Source: Rhodanobacteraceae bacterium
Lineage (GTDB): Bacteria > Pseudomonadota > Gammaproteobacteria > Xanthomonadales > SZUA-5
DNA: 45,947 nucleotides
Assembly: GCA_016717705.1 (NCBI GenBank)
Contig: JADKFD010000108.1
Span: 1 to 45,947 of the forward strand
Reading direction: 5' to 3'
Numbering within the stretch: the stretch's first letter is position 1; every line of letters starts with the position of its first letter. Below the pieces are notes generated by a model. It was not told the DNA's origin. It was given only the letters and a program-made list of their open reading frames with translations, and ran no database searches. A program made the position numbers and the translations under genes. This document shows positions 21,589 through 29,854 of the stretch, in pieces.

Positions 21589-22746
21589 AGAACCGAATTT
21601 TCGCACTATTGAAAACTGTGGCAAGGGATAATTGTTGACGCCGCCATTAGGGCCAGGAGTCAGCCACCTATTGAGTGAGGGTGGCGATTCTTGCCCGCTT
21701 TCCTGAAACATTTTGATCCAGCGCTTTTCTTCGCAGGGATTTGTCGACACGTAGTTGGGTTGCCCTGCCGGGGGAGGCGCGTCGAAATCAAACTTCGAGC
21801 GTATCACCCTAAAATTAATGAAATTCTCATAGGTTCGCGTCGCGACGCTCTGATTGAACAGCGAAAAGAAGCCGCGGCACACGTAATTATGGGGTTCGCC
21901 ACGCGAGTGCTGCGGCGAGGCCTGATCTTGCAGAAGGTGAACGACGTGACCCAGCGACAGCATCGTGGACGCCCACAAGTTTTGCCGCGTGTCTGAATCA
22001 CGCTTGCTCAGGGCAGCGGTTGGCGACTGCACCACTTTGTAGGTCAATGCCTGATAAAAGTCTCGTTTGGCGTCGGGATAGCTAAAGTGATTTCCTCTGT
22101 TTAGGTCAGGCGCGGGAGCGGGCGTCAAGGGATTGGATGCAACACCCATAGCCCATTGCAATGACGACGGCGGGCCAAACACGGGAATTGGCACTAACCC
22201 TGAGGCATTCAGTTGCGGCACAAAGAAATGCCTGATGGGCCGATCCTGATCGCCCCAAGGGTCTGGGTCCGGTCGCAGAGACGTAGCGTAATTTGAAGCT
22301 TTGAGATCATCCTCCCGGATTGCGCCCCGCATCAGCCACGCCTCTAGCCGCAGCGCCGGTGTAGGCCCCACTTGCTCGCCATTCTGAACTACCAAGCCAC
22401 GATAAACCGGCGGGAAAGATGCCTTTTCGTAATCCTGTACGCAGCGAAACTTTCGATTACTGCTATCGGGTGCAACATTACCTTCTAACCATGTCCCTAC
22501 CAGATCAATATATGCCGCCTGTTTAGGGTCTATTCCGTTCGATTGGCAGGACGTCAAGTCGGGCTGAAAATACGGGTCTTGCGCATCTTGGCGATCAAAG
22601 CCTAGGCGCACGTAGAGCGGATTTGGGCTTGGCAAGGGCTGTAGCACCGAAACTTTATATGCCTCAAGGGTCAATAGGCCATGAGTCTCCACTTCATATG
22701 CATTTGCCGGGGATGTCACAAGAATAAATGCAAGAAGCCTCTTCAC
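21583..22746 (-). CDS. N-terminal part of split zinc-dependent phospholipase C-like exported protein
   Basis: 387 residues from GTG 22746, which overlaps the upstream stop as GTGA and has GGAG 8 bases before it. Signal peptide LLAFILVTSPANA, then YEVETHGLLTLEAY, where an N-terminal His could bind metal as in the zinc phospholipase C/S1-P1 nuclease fold. The best functional hint is LGHVVHLLQDQASPQHSRGEPHNY, which has the spaced His/Asp ligands of that family (HxxxHxxxD, then PxH). The frame runs into the GC-rich insert after FSIVRKF and ends artificially. Together with the 19646-21415 segment the full protein would have about 980 residues. Hydrolysis of phospholipids is inference only. Confidence 0.72.
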   Translation of the reverse strand: MKRLLAFILVTSPANAYEVETHGLLTLEAYKVSVLQPLPSPNPLYVRLGFDRQDAQDPYFQPDLTSCQSNGIDPKQAAYIDLVGTWLEGNVAPDSSNRKFRCVQDYEKASFPPVYRGLVVQNGEQVGPTPALRLEAWLMRGAIREDDLKASNYATSLRPDPDPWGDQDRPIRHFFVPQLNASGLVPIPVFGPPSSLQWAMGVASNPLTPAPAPDLNRGNHFSYPDAKRDFYQALTYKVVQSPTAALSKRDSDTRQNLWASTMLSLGHVVHLLQDQASPQHSRGEPHNYVCRGFFSLFNQSVATRTYENFINFRVIRSKFDFDAPPPAGQPNYVSTNPCEEKRWIKMFQESGQESPPSLNRWLTPGPNGGVNNYPLPQFSIVRKFGSV

Positions 22747-23669
22747 TGTTGTTTCTCCGCAAATGGCTGTATCCAAGCGCAAAATGCCATCCGTTCGTCC
22801 CTGGTCATTATTCGAGCTGCGTCATAGTTTGGGATTATCTGGAGCATTCTTGCCCACGCCTTGCTGTTTTCCATTGGATCCTCGACTAGCCACAGCGCCT
22901 GCGAGACAGAAACACCTTGGCGGTAGCCCCCCTTCGCTGTATCCCAACGTTCGTCACAAATGATATTAACCTGTTGCAATCCTCGGCGTATGCCAGTCTC
23001 GGCGCGCTGAGCCTCGCTCAATCCAATGTTTATCCCCTCAGGACCACAAGCGTTTGCGACATTCGTAATATATTCAATTCCTGGAGGCGAGCGATTCGTC
23101 ACAAAATATCTTTGCGAACCAGTGAACGACCATCTGCTTTTGACGCGAGGTATATTATTGAAGCTTTTCCGAAATTCGATGCTACTGTGGCCAGGGAGAT
23201 CTATCAGCTCGTAGCCTTTGTCTTGGAGTGCTCTGCCCCATGCTTCGAGCCCCTCATACTCGCGTCGCCCCATACTGATGATGTGGACTTGTTCTTTTGG
23301 CTCTTCGAAATAGGTTAGCCGCAAACTTTCATACCCAGGCACCATTATCCAAGGCGCTTCAAGTATCGAATCCTTGGGCCCGTCCATCTTGACCCAGCCA
23401 TTGGCATCACTGCGCAGCAACGCAGCCTGCAGACATTGGCTGCCATTTACTTTCCCGGCGGGCGTTGGCGATACCCAAATCGCATTGACGTACGCACCTT
23501 GAATAGGCTTCATGGTGTCAGCGTCTATTAATTGGAATTCGACTAAGTTGTTGTCGGGGTCATTCGGATTTCTGTTGGCTGACGCGCAAGAGACCAGCGA
23601 TAGATGAGCGAGTAATCCAAATACGAATGCTCGTGAATTCCAAGTGTTTCGCGGAGGAATAGTGGTCAC
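22743..23669 (-). CDS. Putative lipoprotein, middle gene of exported operon
   Basis: 308 residues from GTG 23669, one base after the TAA of the preceding gene with GGAG about 8 bases upstream; its own stop overlaps the next start (GTGA). The N-terminus has a hydrophobic segment ending LSLVSC, a lipobox, so it should be lipid-anchored. The mature start NNLVEFQLIDADTMKPIQGAYVNAIW resembles a carboxypeptidase-regulatory or transthyretin-like beta-sandwich. Later parts (GIRRGLQQVNIICDERWDT; RMLQIIPNYDAARIMTRDERMAFC) are not recognised. Lower GC than the surroundings. Translational coupling on both sides implies it works with the phospholipase-like protein and the gene upstream. Confidence 0.75.
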   Translation of the reverse strand: MTTIPPRNTWNSRAFVFGLLAHLSLVSCASANRNPNDPDNNLVEFQLIDADTMKPIQGAYVNAIWVSPTPAGKVNGSQCLQAALLRSDANGWVKMDGPKDSILEAPWIMVPGYESLRLTYFEEPKEQVHIISMGRREYEGLEAWGRALQDKGYELIDLPGHSSIEFRKSFNNIPRVKSRWSFTGSQRYFVTNRSPPGIEYITNVANACGPEGINIGLSEAQRAETGIRRGLQQVNIICDERWDTAKGGYRQGVSVSQALWLVEDPMENSKAWARMLQIIPNYDAARIMTRDERMAFCAWIQPFAEKQQ

Positions 23670-23670
23670 G

Positions 23671-24732
23671 TTACATCTCCGAGATCCGCCAAACGCCATC
23701 AGCGCCGCGCCGAAGAACAACTGGAAATCCGAAGAAATCACCAAGCACAGCGGGATCAGGGACGGCTACCAGCATCTCGGCGGTGACGTCCGAAATCTGC
23801 CCGTCGACGATGTCGCCGAGTTGGTTTGCGGCGTTTGTCAGGCCAGCCCCGAGATCGTTCCAAATAGTCTGAAACTCAGGCCTCAAGTCTGGTTCCAGTG
23901 TGTTCAGCGCGGAAACAATCCCACTTTGGCCGGGCTGCAGTCGGTGCTTCATGCCGTAGTACACGCCGCATAAGGTTTGCCGGGTGAAGGCCATCGTTTG
24001 CATAAGCACTTTGGCGCTGCTAGTACGGATGATCAGCGGTGTGCCCGCGTTCCCGTCGTCAAAACTCAGGCGCGCGGTAGCGGTGTAAAAGCCGCCAGAA
24101 CCGAATGCGTACTCCAACCGCGCGGGTGGCACGGCGGCATCCACGTCAAAGATGCCATCGCCGTCGTAGTCAATCTCGACACGGCTTAGTAGCGTCTGGC
24201 CAACTGGGATTCGATAGTTGAGCGAGAATGCGACGCGTGCGGGCGCGTAGTCGGCGAACGCTGCGCTTTGGAATTCTACATCCGGGCGCTGATTGGCGTC
24301 ATAAATGACGGTGCGGGTAATGGTTTGCGGCGAACCATCGAGCGTTGTCGCCACCACCGAGATCAGATTACTGCCGGGACTAAGTGCCAGCGGAAAGCTC
24401 GCGAAGTTGCTGGCGTTGGTGGGCATGGTAGTGCTGTTGGCCACAATGCCGGTGTTGCTGGGGCCAGTGTAGCTGCCATAAATTTGGATGGTATCGCTGC
24501 CGACGGTTAAATTGTCGGCCGGATAGTCAAGGGTCAGAACCAGCGGTGTGTTGTCGGGGGGCAGGCTCACCGAAGGCGGCTGTTCGCCGTTCTCGAAGCC
24601 ACTCTTTAGGATGGCGACCGGATAGCCGCAATGTTCTTGGGCGCTGGCCGTCGCACTGCAAAGCAACAGCACGCAGAACAGGGGCAATAGGCGTCGTGCG
24701 AGTGCGACGCGACCGGCAAGTGCACGCTTCAT
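23671..24732 (-). CDS. Exported Ig-like/PKD-like domain protein, first gene of operon
   Basis: 353 residues from ATG 24732 (AGGAT 6 bases upstream); a longer in-frame start adds nine residues. Signal peptide RRLLPLFCVLLLCSATASA, then CGYPVAILKSGFENGE, carrying the same 'xxGFE' motif seen elsewhere in the window. Residues about 60-150 look like an Ig-like module (LTLDYPADNLTVGSDTIQIYG; NLISVVATTLDG), and 165-235 like a PKD-type domain with a DYDGDGIFD calcium-binding-like loop. The C-terminal part (AGLTNAANQLGDIVDG; GFPVVLRRGADGVWRI) is unrecognised. It leads a three-gene coupled operon; role likely at the cell surface or in the periplasm. Confidence 0.78.
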   Translation of the reverse strand: MKRALAGRVALARRLLPLFCVLLLCSATASAQEHCGYPVAILKSGFENGEQPPSVSLPPDNTPLVLTLDYPADNLTVGSDTIQIYGSYTGPSNTGIVANSTTMPTNASNFASFPLALSPGSNLISVVATTLDGSPQTITRTVIYDANQRPDVEFQSAAFADYAPARVAFSLNYRIPVGQTLLSRVEIDYDGDGIFDVDAAVPPARLEYAFGSGGFYTATARLSFDDGNAGTPLIIRTSSAKVLMQTMAFTRQTLCGVYYGMKHRLQPGQSGIVSALNTLEPDLRPEFQTIWNDLGAGLTNAANQLGDIVDGQISDVTAEMLVAVPDPAVLGDFFGFPVVLRRGADGVWRISEM

Positions 24733-25565
24733 GGTTGATCCTGAAATGGAGAGGAACACGAGGTCTAGCGGTATGCCGGCCGACCGATTTTATCGTGCCA
24801 AGTGGGACTGATTGCCCAAGCAAGATCTGTTCAAGTACGGGACAGAGTGGACTGCGTGACTACTGTTGCCTCCGGGGAAATCGGCGGCTCGTTTGCATTG
24901 TGTCACATGCGTGATGACGTCGGGGTGCCTTGTGATGTCGGGGTGGCACTGGTTGCATCGGGTGTGGGGACCGTCAAGTCCATCCGCCACGCCGGGATTG
25001 CCCCCGCGACGGATGGGTGCGGACGCCGGGTCGATCGGGTTCGTGCGGACGATTGCGGGTGGCTGACGATGATCGGATGAGGATTCCGACGCCTTCGGAC
25101 TGCTGCGTATGACTGCGGACAACTGCCAAGTCAGCCCGTTTTTCGGCGTGCAACAAATGCCGATGGCGGTGGAAGATCCAGGCAGCAGCGGACACTCGAG
25201 TTTCGGAACTTTGCTTCAGCCGAGAGTAGTCAGTGACCGTTCCTGGCCGATCACGGACACTCGTTATCAGAGCGGGTCGGCGAACCCTGCGATGAGCGAC
25301 TCGATAGGCGTCGTCTGAGCGCCGAAGGCGCGGCCCCATCCCAGCCTGGGGCGCAGCCCCAGGGTAGGCGAGTTGATGGAACAAGGGCTGAAAGCCCGTG
25401 CCATCGGTGCAGGTGTTGTTCGATGGATCGGGCTTTCAGCCCTTGAATCCACGGCCCGTTCACCTGGGGCTGCGCCCCAGGCTGGGATAGGACGGGCCGT
25501 TGGCCCTGACGGCTTCAGGGATTCCGCGCTCGGCAGTGCGGAAGATGCCATCTGGAGAACCTTAG
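24733..25565. other. Long intergenic region with REP complex
   Basis: 833 bases between the divergent exported operon and the convergent-side DUF1579-like gene. It holds the REP-like cruciform at 25339-25487 and two near copies of GATGTCGGGGTG near 24930-24945. I see no coding sequence with support. Confidence 0.5.
25339..25487. repeat. Nested inverted repeats (REP cruciform)
   Basis: A perfect 25-bp inverted repeat (25339-25363 with 25463-25487; each arm contains a smaller palindrome CCTGGGGC...GCCCCAGG) encloses a perfect 16-bp inverted repeat AAGGGCTGAAAGCCCG (25383-25398) with its complement at 25429-25444. The inner arm is itself a GGGCT/AGCCC hairpin. This is REP-doublet architecture. 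Confidence 0.9.
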
Positions 25566-26081
25566 TTACTTGGCGTTTCGGTAGAAGCCCAGGAAGCTGG
25601 TGGTCCAGTGCTTTCCGTCGTCGTCCGAGGTTTCCCAGCGCTGGCTGACCCGGCCATCCGCCATCGGCGTCCAGGTGACACGTTGCAGCTGCGGCTTGCC
25701 GTTGGCCAGATCGAGCGTGCCGCCCAGCACCATCGCGCCGTCCTCGATGCCGCCAGCGAGCCGCAGGATGACGCCGTCAGCGCCAACCCAGAACTGGTTC
25801 CATTGACCAGTCGCCGGATCCAGCGCATTCAGACTATGGCCGTCTCCGCCGTTGGCGCTGCGCCAGTTTTCGTGGATCGCGCAGCCTTTTGCGACCCGCG
25901 TGATGCTGCTCTTGCCCACTGGCGTCTTGCCATCGGTGCCGCCATCCACCTCCCAGTCGCCGAGCCAGAAATCGAACTGACGATGCGCCTCGGAAGTGCA
26001 TGCGGGCGGTGGGGTTTGACCCTGGGCGGGTCCAGTGCACAGCAGGACACCGAACAGCAGCGTAGAAAGCCGTCCGCGCAT
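25566..26081 (-). CDS. Secreted DUF1579-like protein
   Basis: 171 residues from ATG 26081, with GGAG 6-7 bases upstream; longer in-frame starts lack a signal peptide. Signal sequence LSTLLFGVLLCTGPAQG, then the diagnostic QFDFWLGDWEVDGG of the DUF1579/nitrobindin-like beta-barrel superfamily, KSSITRVAKGCAIHENW, GQWNQFWVGADG, WTPMADGRVSQRWETSDDDG and a terminal FLGFYRNAK. All expected barrel strands are present. Proteins of this group are small periplasmic or extracytoplasmic proteins, possibly ligand binding; function is not established. Sits between two copies of the same REP element. Confidence 0.82.
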   Translation of the reverse strand: MRGRLSTLLFGVLLCTGPAQGQTPPPACTSEAHRQFDFWLGDWEVDGGTDGKTPVGKSSITRVAKGCAIHENWRSANGGDGHSLNALDPATGQWNQFWVGADGVILRLAGGIEDGAMVLGGTLDLANGKPQLQRVTWTPMADGRVSQRWETSDDDGKHWTTSFLGFYRNAK

Positions 26082-26203
26082 GACTGTCTCCTGACCGATC
26101 GAGGGCTCGATTCTCGACCAGATGGGCGGTTCGGGCATGGGCCAGACGACACTGGCCATCCGGCGGCGCTCGCAACCCGTGTAAGGCGTATTCCCATCAC
26201 GTA

Positions 26204-26245
26204 GTAGGCGAGCTGATGGAACAAGGGCTGAAAGCCCGTGCCATC
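26204..26245. repeat. Second copy of REP element
   Basis: 42 bases matching 25364-25405 with a single mismatch, including AAGGGCTGAAAGCCCG. It ends 9 bases before the ATG of the transposase remnant, the position expected for a REP associated with its own transposase. Confidence 0.88.
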
Positions 26246-26254
26246 ATTGCGGCC

Positions 26255-26674
26255 ATGGCGCAGTCCCTGTCATTCGTATTGGTCCACGTGGTGTTCAGCA
26301 CCAAGGATCGCGCGTCGCTCCTGGACGGGGAGGTGTGTGGTCAACTCCACGCCGATCTCGCGACCGTTGCACGCAATCTGGACTGCGAGTGCTATCGCGT
26401 TGGCGGCATGGCTGATCACCTTGGCATGCCGGGACAGACGGTCGTTGGCTACGCCGATCTGCTCAACGTTCTGGATCGCCTTCTGGCGGAGTTCGGCGGC
26501 CAGGATGGCGCAGCACCCTGCCACTTCCATGCCGGCAAATGGCTCGGCCAGTGGCTGCGAGAGCCCCATCCCGCGCTGGGCGGCGTCCCGCCGGCGACAT
26601 ACATGCAGGCACCGAGCGGCCGCACCGCGGTCACGCGGATACTGGGCGGCGCATTCAGTGGCGCATACCAATGA
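26255..26674 (+). pseudogene. IS200-like transposase / Xre-MbcA antitoxin chimera
   Basis: One 139-codon frame made of two unrelated pieces. Residues 1-55 (MAQSLSFVLVHVVFSTKDR ... LDCECYRVGGMADH) are the N-terminus of a Y1/IS200-type transposase. It stops at the first His of the HUH motif, losing the second His and the catalytic Tyr. Residues 56-139 (LLNVLDRLLAEFGG; WLGQWLREPHPALGG; TYMQ..GRTAVTRILG..SGAY) match the toxin-binding C-terminal domain of Xre/MbcA/ParS-type (DUF2384) antitoxins. The join is near 26417-26422 and in frame. No RES-type toxin follows. Probably a deletion product rather than a functional fusion; if expressed it could still bind a toxin. Confidence 0.72.
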
Positions 26675-26834
26675 ACTCGTGGCGACTGGCCACCACCGAG
26701 GACGCACGCGCCAAAGTGGCGTGGCGATGTGATCGTGGGATCCACCCGCGTTGCTGACCGAAAGACACTCACGGTCGCTTCGCGCCCACCGCGAGCTTGG
26801 GTAGCCTATCGCCCGCAACTCACCCAGGCTTTCA

Positions 26835-27932
26835 ATGACCCTCGACCAACTGACCGGCATCCACCGCTGGCGCATCCTGTTCGAATGCGTTTCGGGCAGT
26901 CGTGCCTATGGGACGGCGAACGCGGACAGCGACACCGATATCCGCGGCATCTACGCGCAGCCTCCGGCGGCGTTCATGGCGCTGACACCGCCGCCGGCGC
27001 TGATCGCCGATGAGCGCCACAACACGGTTTACTACAGCCTCCGGCGCACGCTGGAACTGCTGGCCGCGGCGAACCCGAGCATCCTGGAACTGCTGTACAT
27101 GCCGAACGACTGCGTGACGGTCGATACGCCGGAAATGCAGCGCCTGCGCGAAGCGCGCGCGAAGTTCATCACCCGGCAATGCGCGGACACGCATGTCGGG
27201 TACGCCTTCAGCCAGATCAAGAAGGCGCGCGGCCAGAACAAGTGGATCAACCAGCCGAAGCCGGAGGCGCCACCGCGCAAGGAGGATTTCTGCCATGTGC
27301 TGACGCGCGATGCGCTGGCGGGCGGGCAGAGCGTGCCGTGTCGACCAGTCTCGCTCGAACGCGGCGGCATCGACCTTGGGGCATGCCACGTCGCCCGACT
27401 GGAACACGCCCCCGACGTATTTCGCCTGTATGACTTTGGCAGCGCGTCCCGCGGTGTATTCCGCGGCGACACCATTGCGCTGGAGTCGATTCCGCTCGAT
27501 CAGGAATCGCCGCGCTTTGCCGGTCTGCTGATCTACAACGAGCGGGCCTGGCGCCAGGCCATGGATGACCATCGCAACTATTGGACCTGGCGTGCCGAAC
27601 GCAACGAGGCCCGCTGGCGCCAGCAGGAATCGGGTGAGCTCGACTACGACGCCAAGAACCTCATGCACACGATCCGACTGCTGCTCTCGGGCGAGTCCAT
27701 CTTGTTGCACGGCAGGCCTATCGTGCGTTTCGAGGGCGAGGCGCAAGCGCTGCTGCTGGATGTCCGCGCCGGGCGCTTTCGCTATGACGAGGTGATGCGC
27801 ATGGCCGAAGACATCAAGGCCCGCTGCGAGGCGCTGCGCGATCGCGCCGATCTGCCGGAGGCAGTCGAGATCGCCTCCGTCGAAAAACTGCTGCGCGAAC
27901 TGACCCATGCCTGGGAGCAACGATGTCCGTGA
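26835..27932 (+). CDS. Polymerase-beta-type nucleotidyltransferase (COG3541/RlaP-like), first paralogue
   Basis: 365-residue cytosolic protein. The N-terminal catalytic motif is clear: Gly21-Ser22 in VSGSRAYG, then Asp33-x-Asp35 in DSDTD, the GS(x)10-DxD signature of polymerase-beta nucleotidyltransferases. The rest (NTVYYSLRRTLELLAAANPSILELLY; QIKKARGQNKWINQPKP; KNLMHTIRLL) fits COG3541 (YcgL/RlaP), a group described as associated with RNA repair. It overlaps the next gene, a second member of the same group, by 10 bases, so the two are co-translated. Nucleotide and target unknown. No RNA ligase gene is adjacent. Confidence 0.85.
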   Translation: MTLDQLTGIHRWRILFECVSGSRAYGTANADSDTDIRGIYAQPPAAFMALTPPPALIADERHNTVYYSLRRTLELLAAANPSILELLYMPNDCVTVDTPEMQRLREARAKFITRQCADTHVGYAFSQIKKARGQNKWINQPKPEAPPRKEDFCHVLTRDALAGGQSVPCRPVSLERGGIDLGACHVARLEHAPDVFRLYDFGSASRGVFRGDTIALESIPLDQESPRFAGLLIYNERAWRQAMDDHRNYWTWRAERNEARWRQQESGELDYDAKNLMHTIRLLLSGESILLHGRPIVRFEGEAQALLLDVRAGRFRYDEVMRMAEDIKARCEALRDRADLPEAVEIASVEKLLRELTHAWEQRCP

Positions 27933-28693
27933 CCGACGCCATCCGGCAAGCCATTGCCGACATCGAAGCCGAGCACGCGGTGCGCGTACTGTTTGCCGCC
28001 GAGTCCGGCTCGCGCGCCTGGGGCTTCGCCTCACCCGACAGTGATTTCGATGTGCGCTTCATCTATGTGCATAGTCGCGATTGGTACCTGGGTATCGACG
28101 AACCACGCGACGTCATCGAGGCCATGCTGCCGGGCGATCTCGATCTGTCCGGCTGGGACCTGCGCAAGACCTTGCGCTTGTTCCTGCGCTGCAATGTCGC
28201 GCTCAACGAGTGGCTGGGATCGCCGATCGTCTACGCCGAGCGTGGCGATCTGGCGAGCCAACTGCGCGACCTGATGCCTGCGGCATTCCGCGCTCCGGCC
28301 GGCTACCACCACTATCTACGCATGGCGCGGGGCGTCTACGAGACGCATGTGGCCAGCGACCCGGTACGCCTGAAGAAGGTGTTCTACGTGCTGCGTCCGC
28401 TGCTGGCCTGCCGCTGGATCGTGCATACCGGCGCCCAGCCGCCAACGGAGTTCGATCGGCTGGCAAGCGCCGACTGGGTCAGCCTCGACGAACGCACCAT
28501 GATCGCCCGCCTGACCGAGGCCAAGGCCGACGCCAGCGAATCGCACCGGACGCCGCTCGATCCATCCACACGCGAGTGGTTCGAACAGGAACTGGCGGCT
28601 GCCGAACAGGCAAGCACAGCCATCCGGTCGACGGCGACCATCGAAACCCGGGTCTTGAATGAGCTACTCAGGCGCAGTGCCGACGTGGTCTGA
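27923..28693 (+). CDS. Polymerase-beta-type nucleotidyltransferase (COG3541/RlaP-like), second paralogue
   Basis: 256 residues; ATG 27923 lies inside the end of the first nucleotidyltransferase gene. Catalytic motif Gly29-Ser30 in ESGSRAWG and Asp41-x-Asp43 in DSDFD, followed by LDLSGWDLRKTLRLFLRCNVALNEWLGSPIVY, the typical COG3541 segment in which substrate-binding helices follow. YVLRPLLACRWI is also typical. It is shorter than and clearly diverged from its neighbour, so it is not a recent duplicate. A complex of the two is a reasonable inference from the overlap. Confidence 0.87.
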   Translation: MSVTDAIRQAIADIEAEHAVRVLFAAESGSRAWGFASPDSDFDVRFIYVHSRDWYLGIDEPRDVIEAMLPGDLDLSGWDLRKTLRLFLRCNVALNEWLGSPIVYAERGDLASQLRDLMPAAFRAPAGYHHYLRMARGVYETHVASDPVRLKKVFYVLRPLLACRWIVHTGAQPPTEFDRLASADWVSLDERTMIARLTEAKADASESHRTPLDPSTREWFEQELAAAEQASTAIRSTATIETRVLNELLRRSADVV

Positions 28694-28786
28694 GGGGGGG
28701 GGCGGTCGCCGAAATGACCGTCGTGACGCGAGGCAGCCCAAGATCAGCGAACTGGGTTCTGGACGCGGGTTGATGTTGCGAATCCG
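28694..28786. other. Short gap with G9 run
   Basis: Nine G residues follow directly after the nucleotidyltransferase stop codon (28694-28702). It may be natural, or a small sign of the poly-G artefact seen at 21.4 and 36 kb. The two flanking genes converge here. Confidence 0.4.
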
Positions 28787-29797
28787 TCAGCTCGCGAGCT
28801 TGCGAAACTGCCGTGGAGTGGCCGCGAATGCCTTGTGCATCAAACGGCGCAGCGCTGTTGCGTCGCGATAACCGACCTGCTCGGCGATGCGATCCACCGA
28901 CATTTGACTGGTCTCCAGCAGCCATCGTGCGCGCTTCAGGCGCACGAACTGGATCAGCGCCGACGGGCTGTTGCCGGTTGCGGCCTGGATCCGGCGCGCC
29001 AAAGTGCGCTGGGAGATGCACAAGTCGCCAGCGAGTGTTGCCATGCTGGGGATATCGGGTAGCGCGGCTTCGATTCTGGCGACGAGTTCAGCGACCAGCG
29101 TATTGCCGCTGGCCAGCAGCGCCGGCACGATGAACGGTGCCTGCGCCTCGCGCCCGTCGATCAACAGCATGCGCGCCACCGCATCCGCGAGTTCAGCGCC
29201 GCAGCGTACCCGCAGCAGCTGCAGCAGCAGATCGGCATGGGCGAAGGCAGCTCCGGCCGTGGTGATCGGTCCGTCGGCAATCACCATGCGATTGGCATCG
29301 ACCTGACAGTCCGGCTCCAGCGTCTTCAGGTACGACGCCAGCCACCAGGTGGTCGTCGCCTGGCGCCCCCTGAGCAGCCCGGCGGCCTGCAGCAGAAACA
29401 CCGCCGAGCACGACGCTGCCACGCTGCCGCCGCCGAGCACTTGAGATCGCAGCAGGGGGATGGCGCCGATCAGGTCGCGCTGCTGCAGCCTCGTTTCGAC
29501 CGCGCCGGGTGTGTGCGTGGCCAGTCCAGGAATGACCCAGACCGAGTGGTCTGGCGCTTCATTGCGGCTCAGCGTCTGCGCGTGCAGGGACAGACCATTG
29601 CTCAGCCGCAGCGGGCCTTTCTGCAATGCGCAGACGCGCCAGGAGGGTGTCGCCACCTTGAGCCTTGGGGCCAGCGCAGCCGCCGTCGACAGGATGTCCA
29701 GGGTGGCCGCCACGGCCGTTGCCAGGGCACCCTGTGCGACCAGGATGGTGAAGTCATTCACAGGCAGAATTAGCTTGAAACATGTCGAATCTGACAA
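28787..29797 (-). CDS. GlxA-type AraC family transcriptional regulator
   Basis: 336 residues. N-terminal two thirds is a DJ-1/PfpI (class I amidotransferase-like) domain: VWVIPGL, then GGSVAASCSAVFLLQAAGLL with the Cys at the nucleophile-elbow position, and WWLASYLKT..P. The C-terminal 100 residues carry two AraC helix-turn-helix units (MATLAGDLCISQRTLARRIQAATG; VDRIAEQVGYRDATALRRLMHKAF) ending TPRQFRK. The start is taken as TTG 29797, with AGGA 8 bases upstream; GTG 29761 is an alternative. It is divergent from the operon at 29855-32193, with only 57 bases between, and is the likely regulator of it. Ligand unknown. Confidence 0.88.
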   Translation of the reverse strand: MSDSTCFKLILPVNDFTILVAQGALATAVAATLDILSTAAALAPRLKVATPSWRVCALQKGPLRLSNGLSLHAQTLSRNEAPDHSVWVIPGLATHTPGAVETRLQQRDLIGAIPLLRSQVLGGGSVAASCSAVFLLQAAGLLRGRQATTTWWLASYLKTLEPDCQVDANRMVIADGPITTAGAAFAHADLLLQLLRVRCGAELADAVARMLLIDGREAQAPFIVPALLASGNTLVAELVARIEAALPDIPSMATLAGDLCISQRTLARRIQAATGNSPSALIQFVRLKRARWLLETSQMSVDRIAEQVGYRDATALRRLMHKAFAATPRQFRKLAS

Positions 29798-29807
29798 TGC
29801 GATTGTC
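29793..29807. promoter_or_regulatory. Palindromic operator candidate
   Basis: GACAATGCGATTGTC is a perfect 6-bp dyad with a 3-base centre, located in the short space between the divergent regulator and operon. It overlaps the proposed TTG start of the regulator, which would suit autoregulation. Only one copy is seen, and AraC proteins usually bind direct repeats, so this is tentative. Confidence 0.4.
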
Positions 29808-29854
29808 CTGACGCGCGGGCTCTAATGCAATCCATCCCGGCACCAGGAGCTTCG

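Noticed and set aside
26255..26674. Functional IS200 insertion sequence
   Set aside because: The second HUH histidine and the catalytic Tyr are missing and the C-terminal half belongs to another family.
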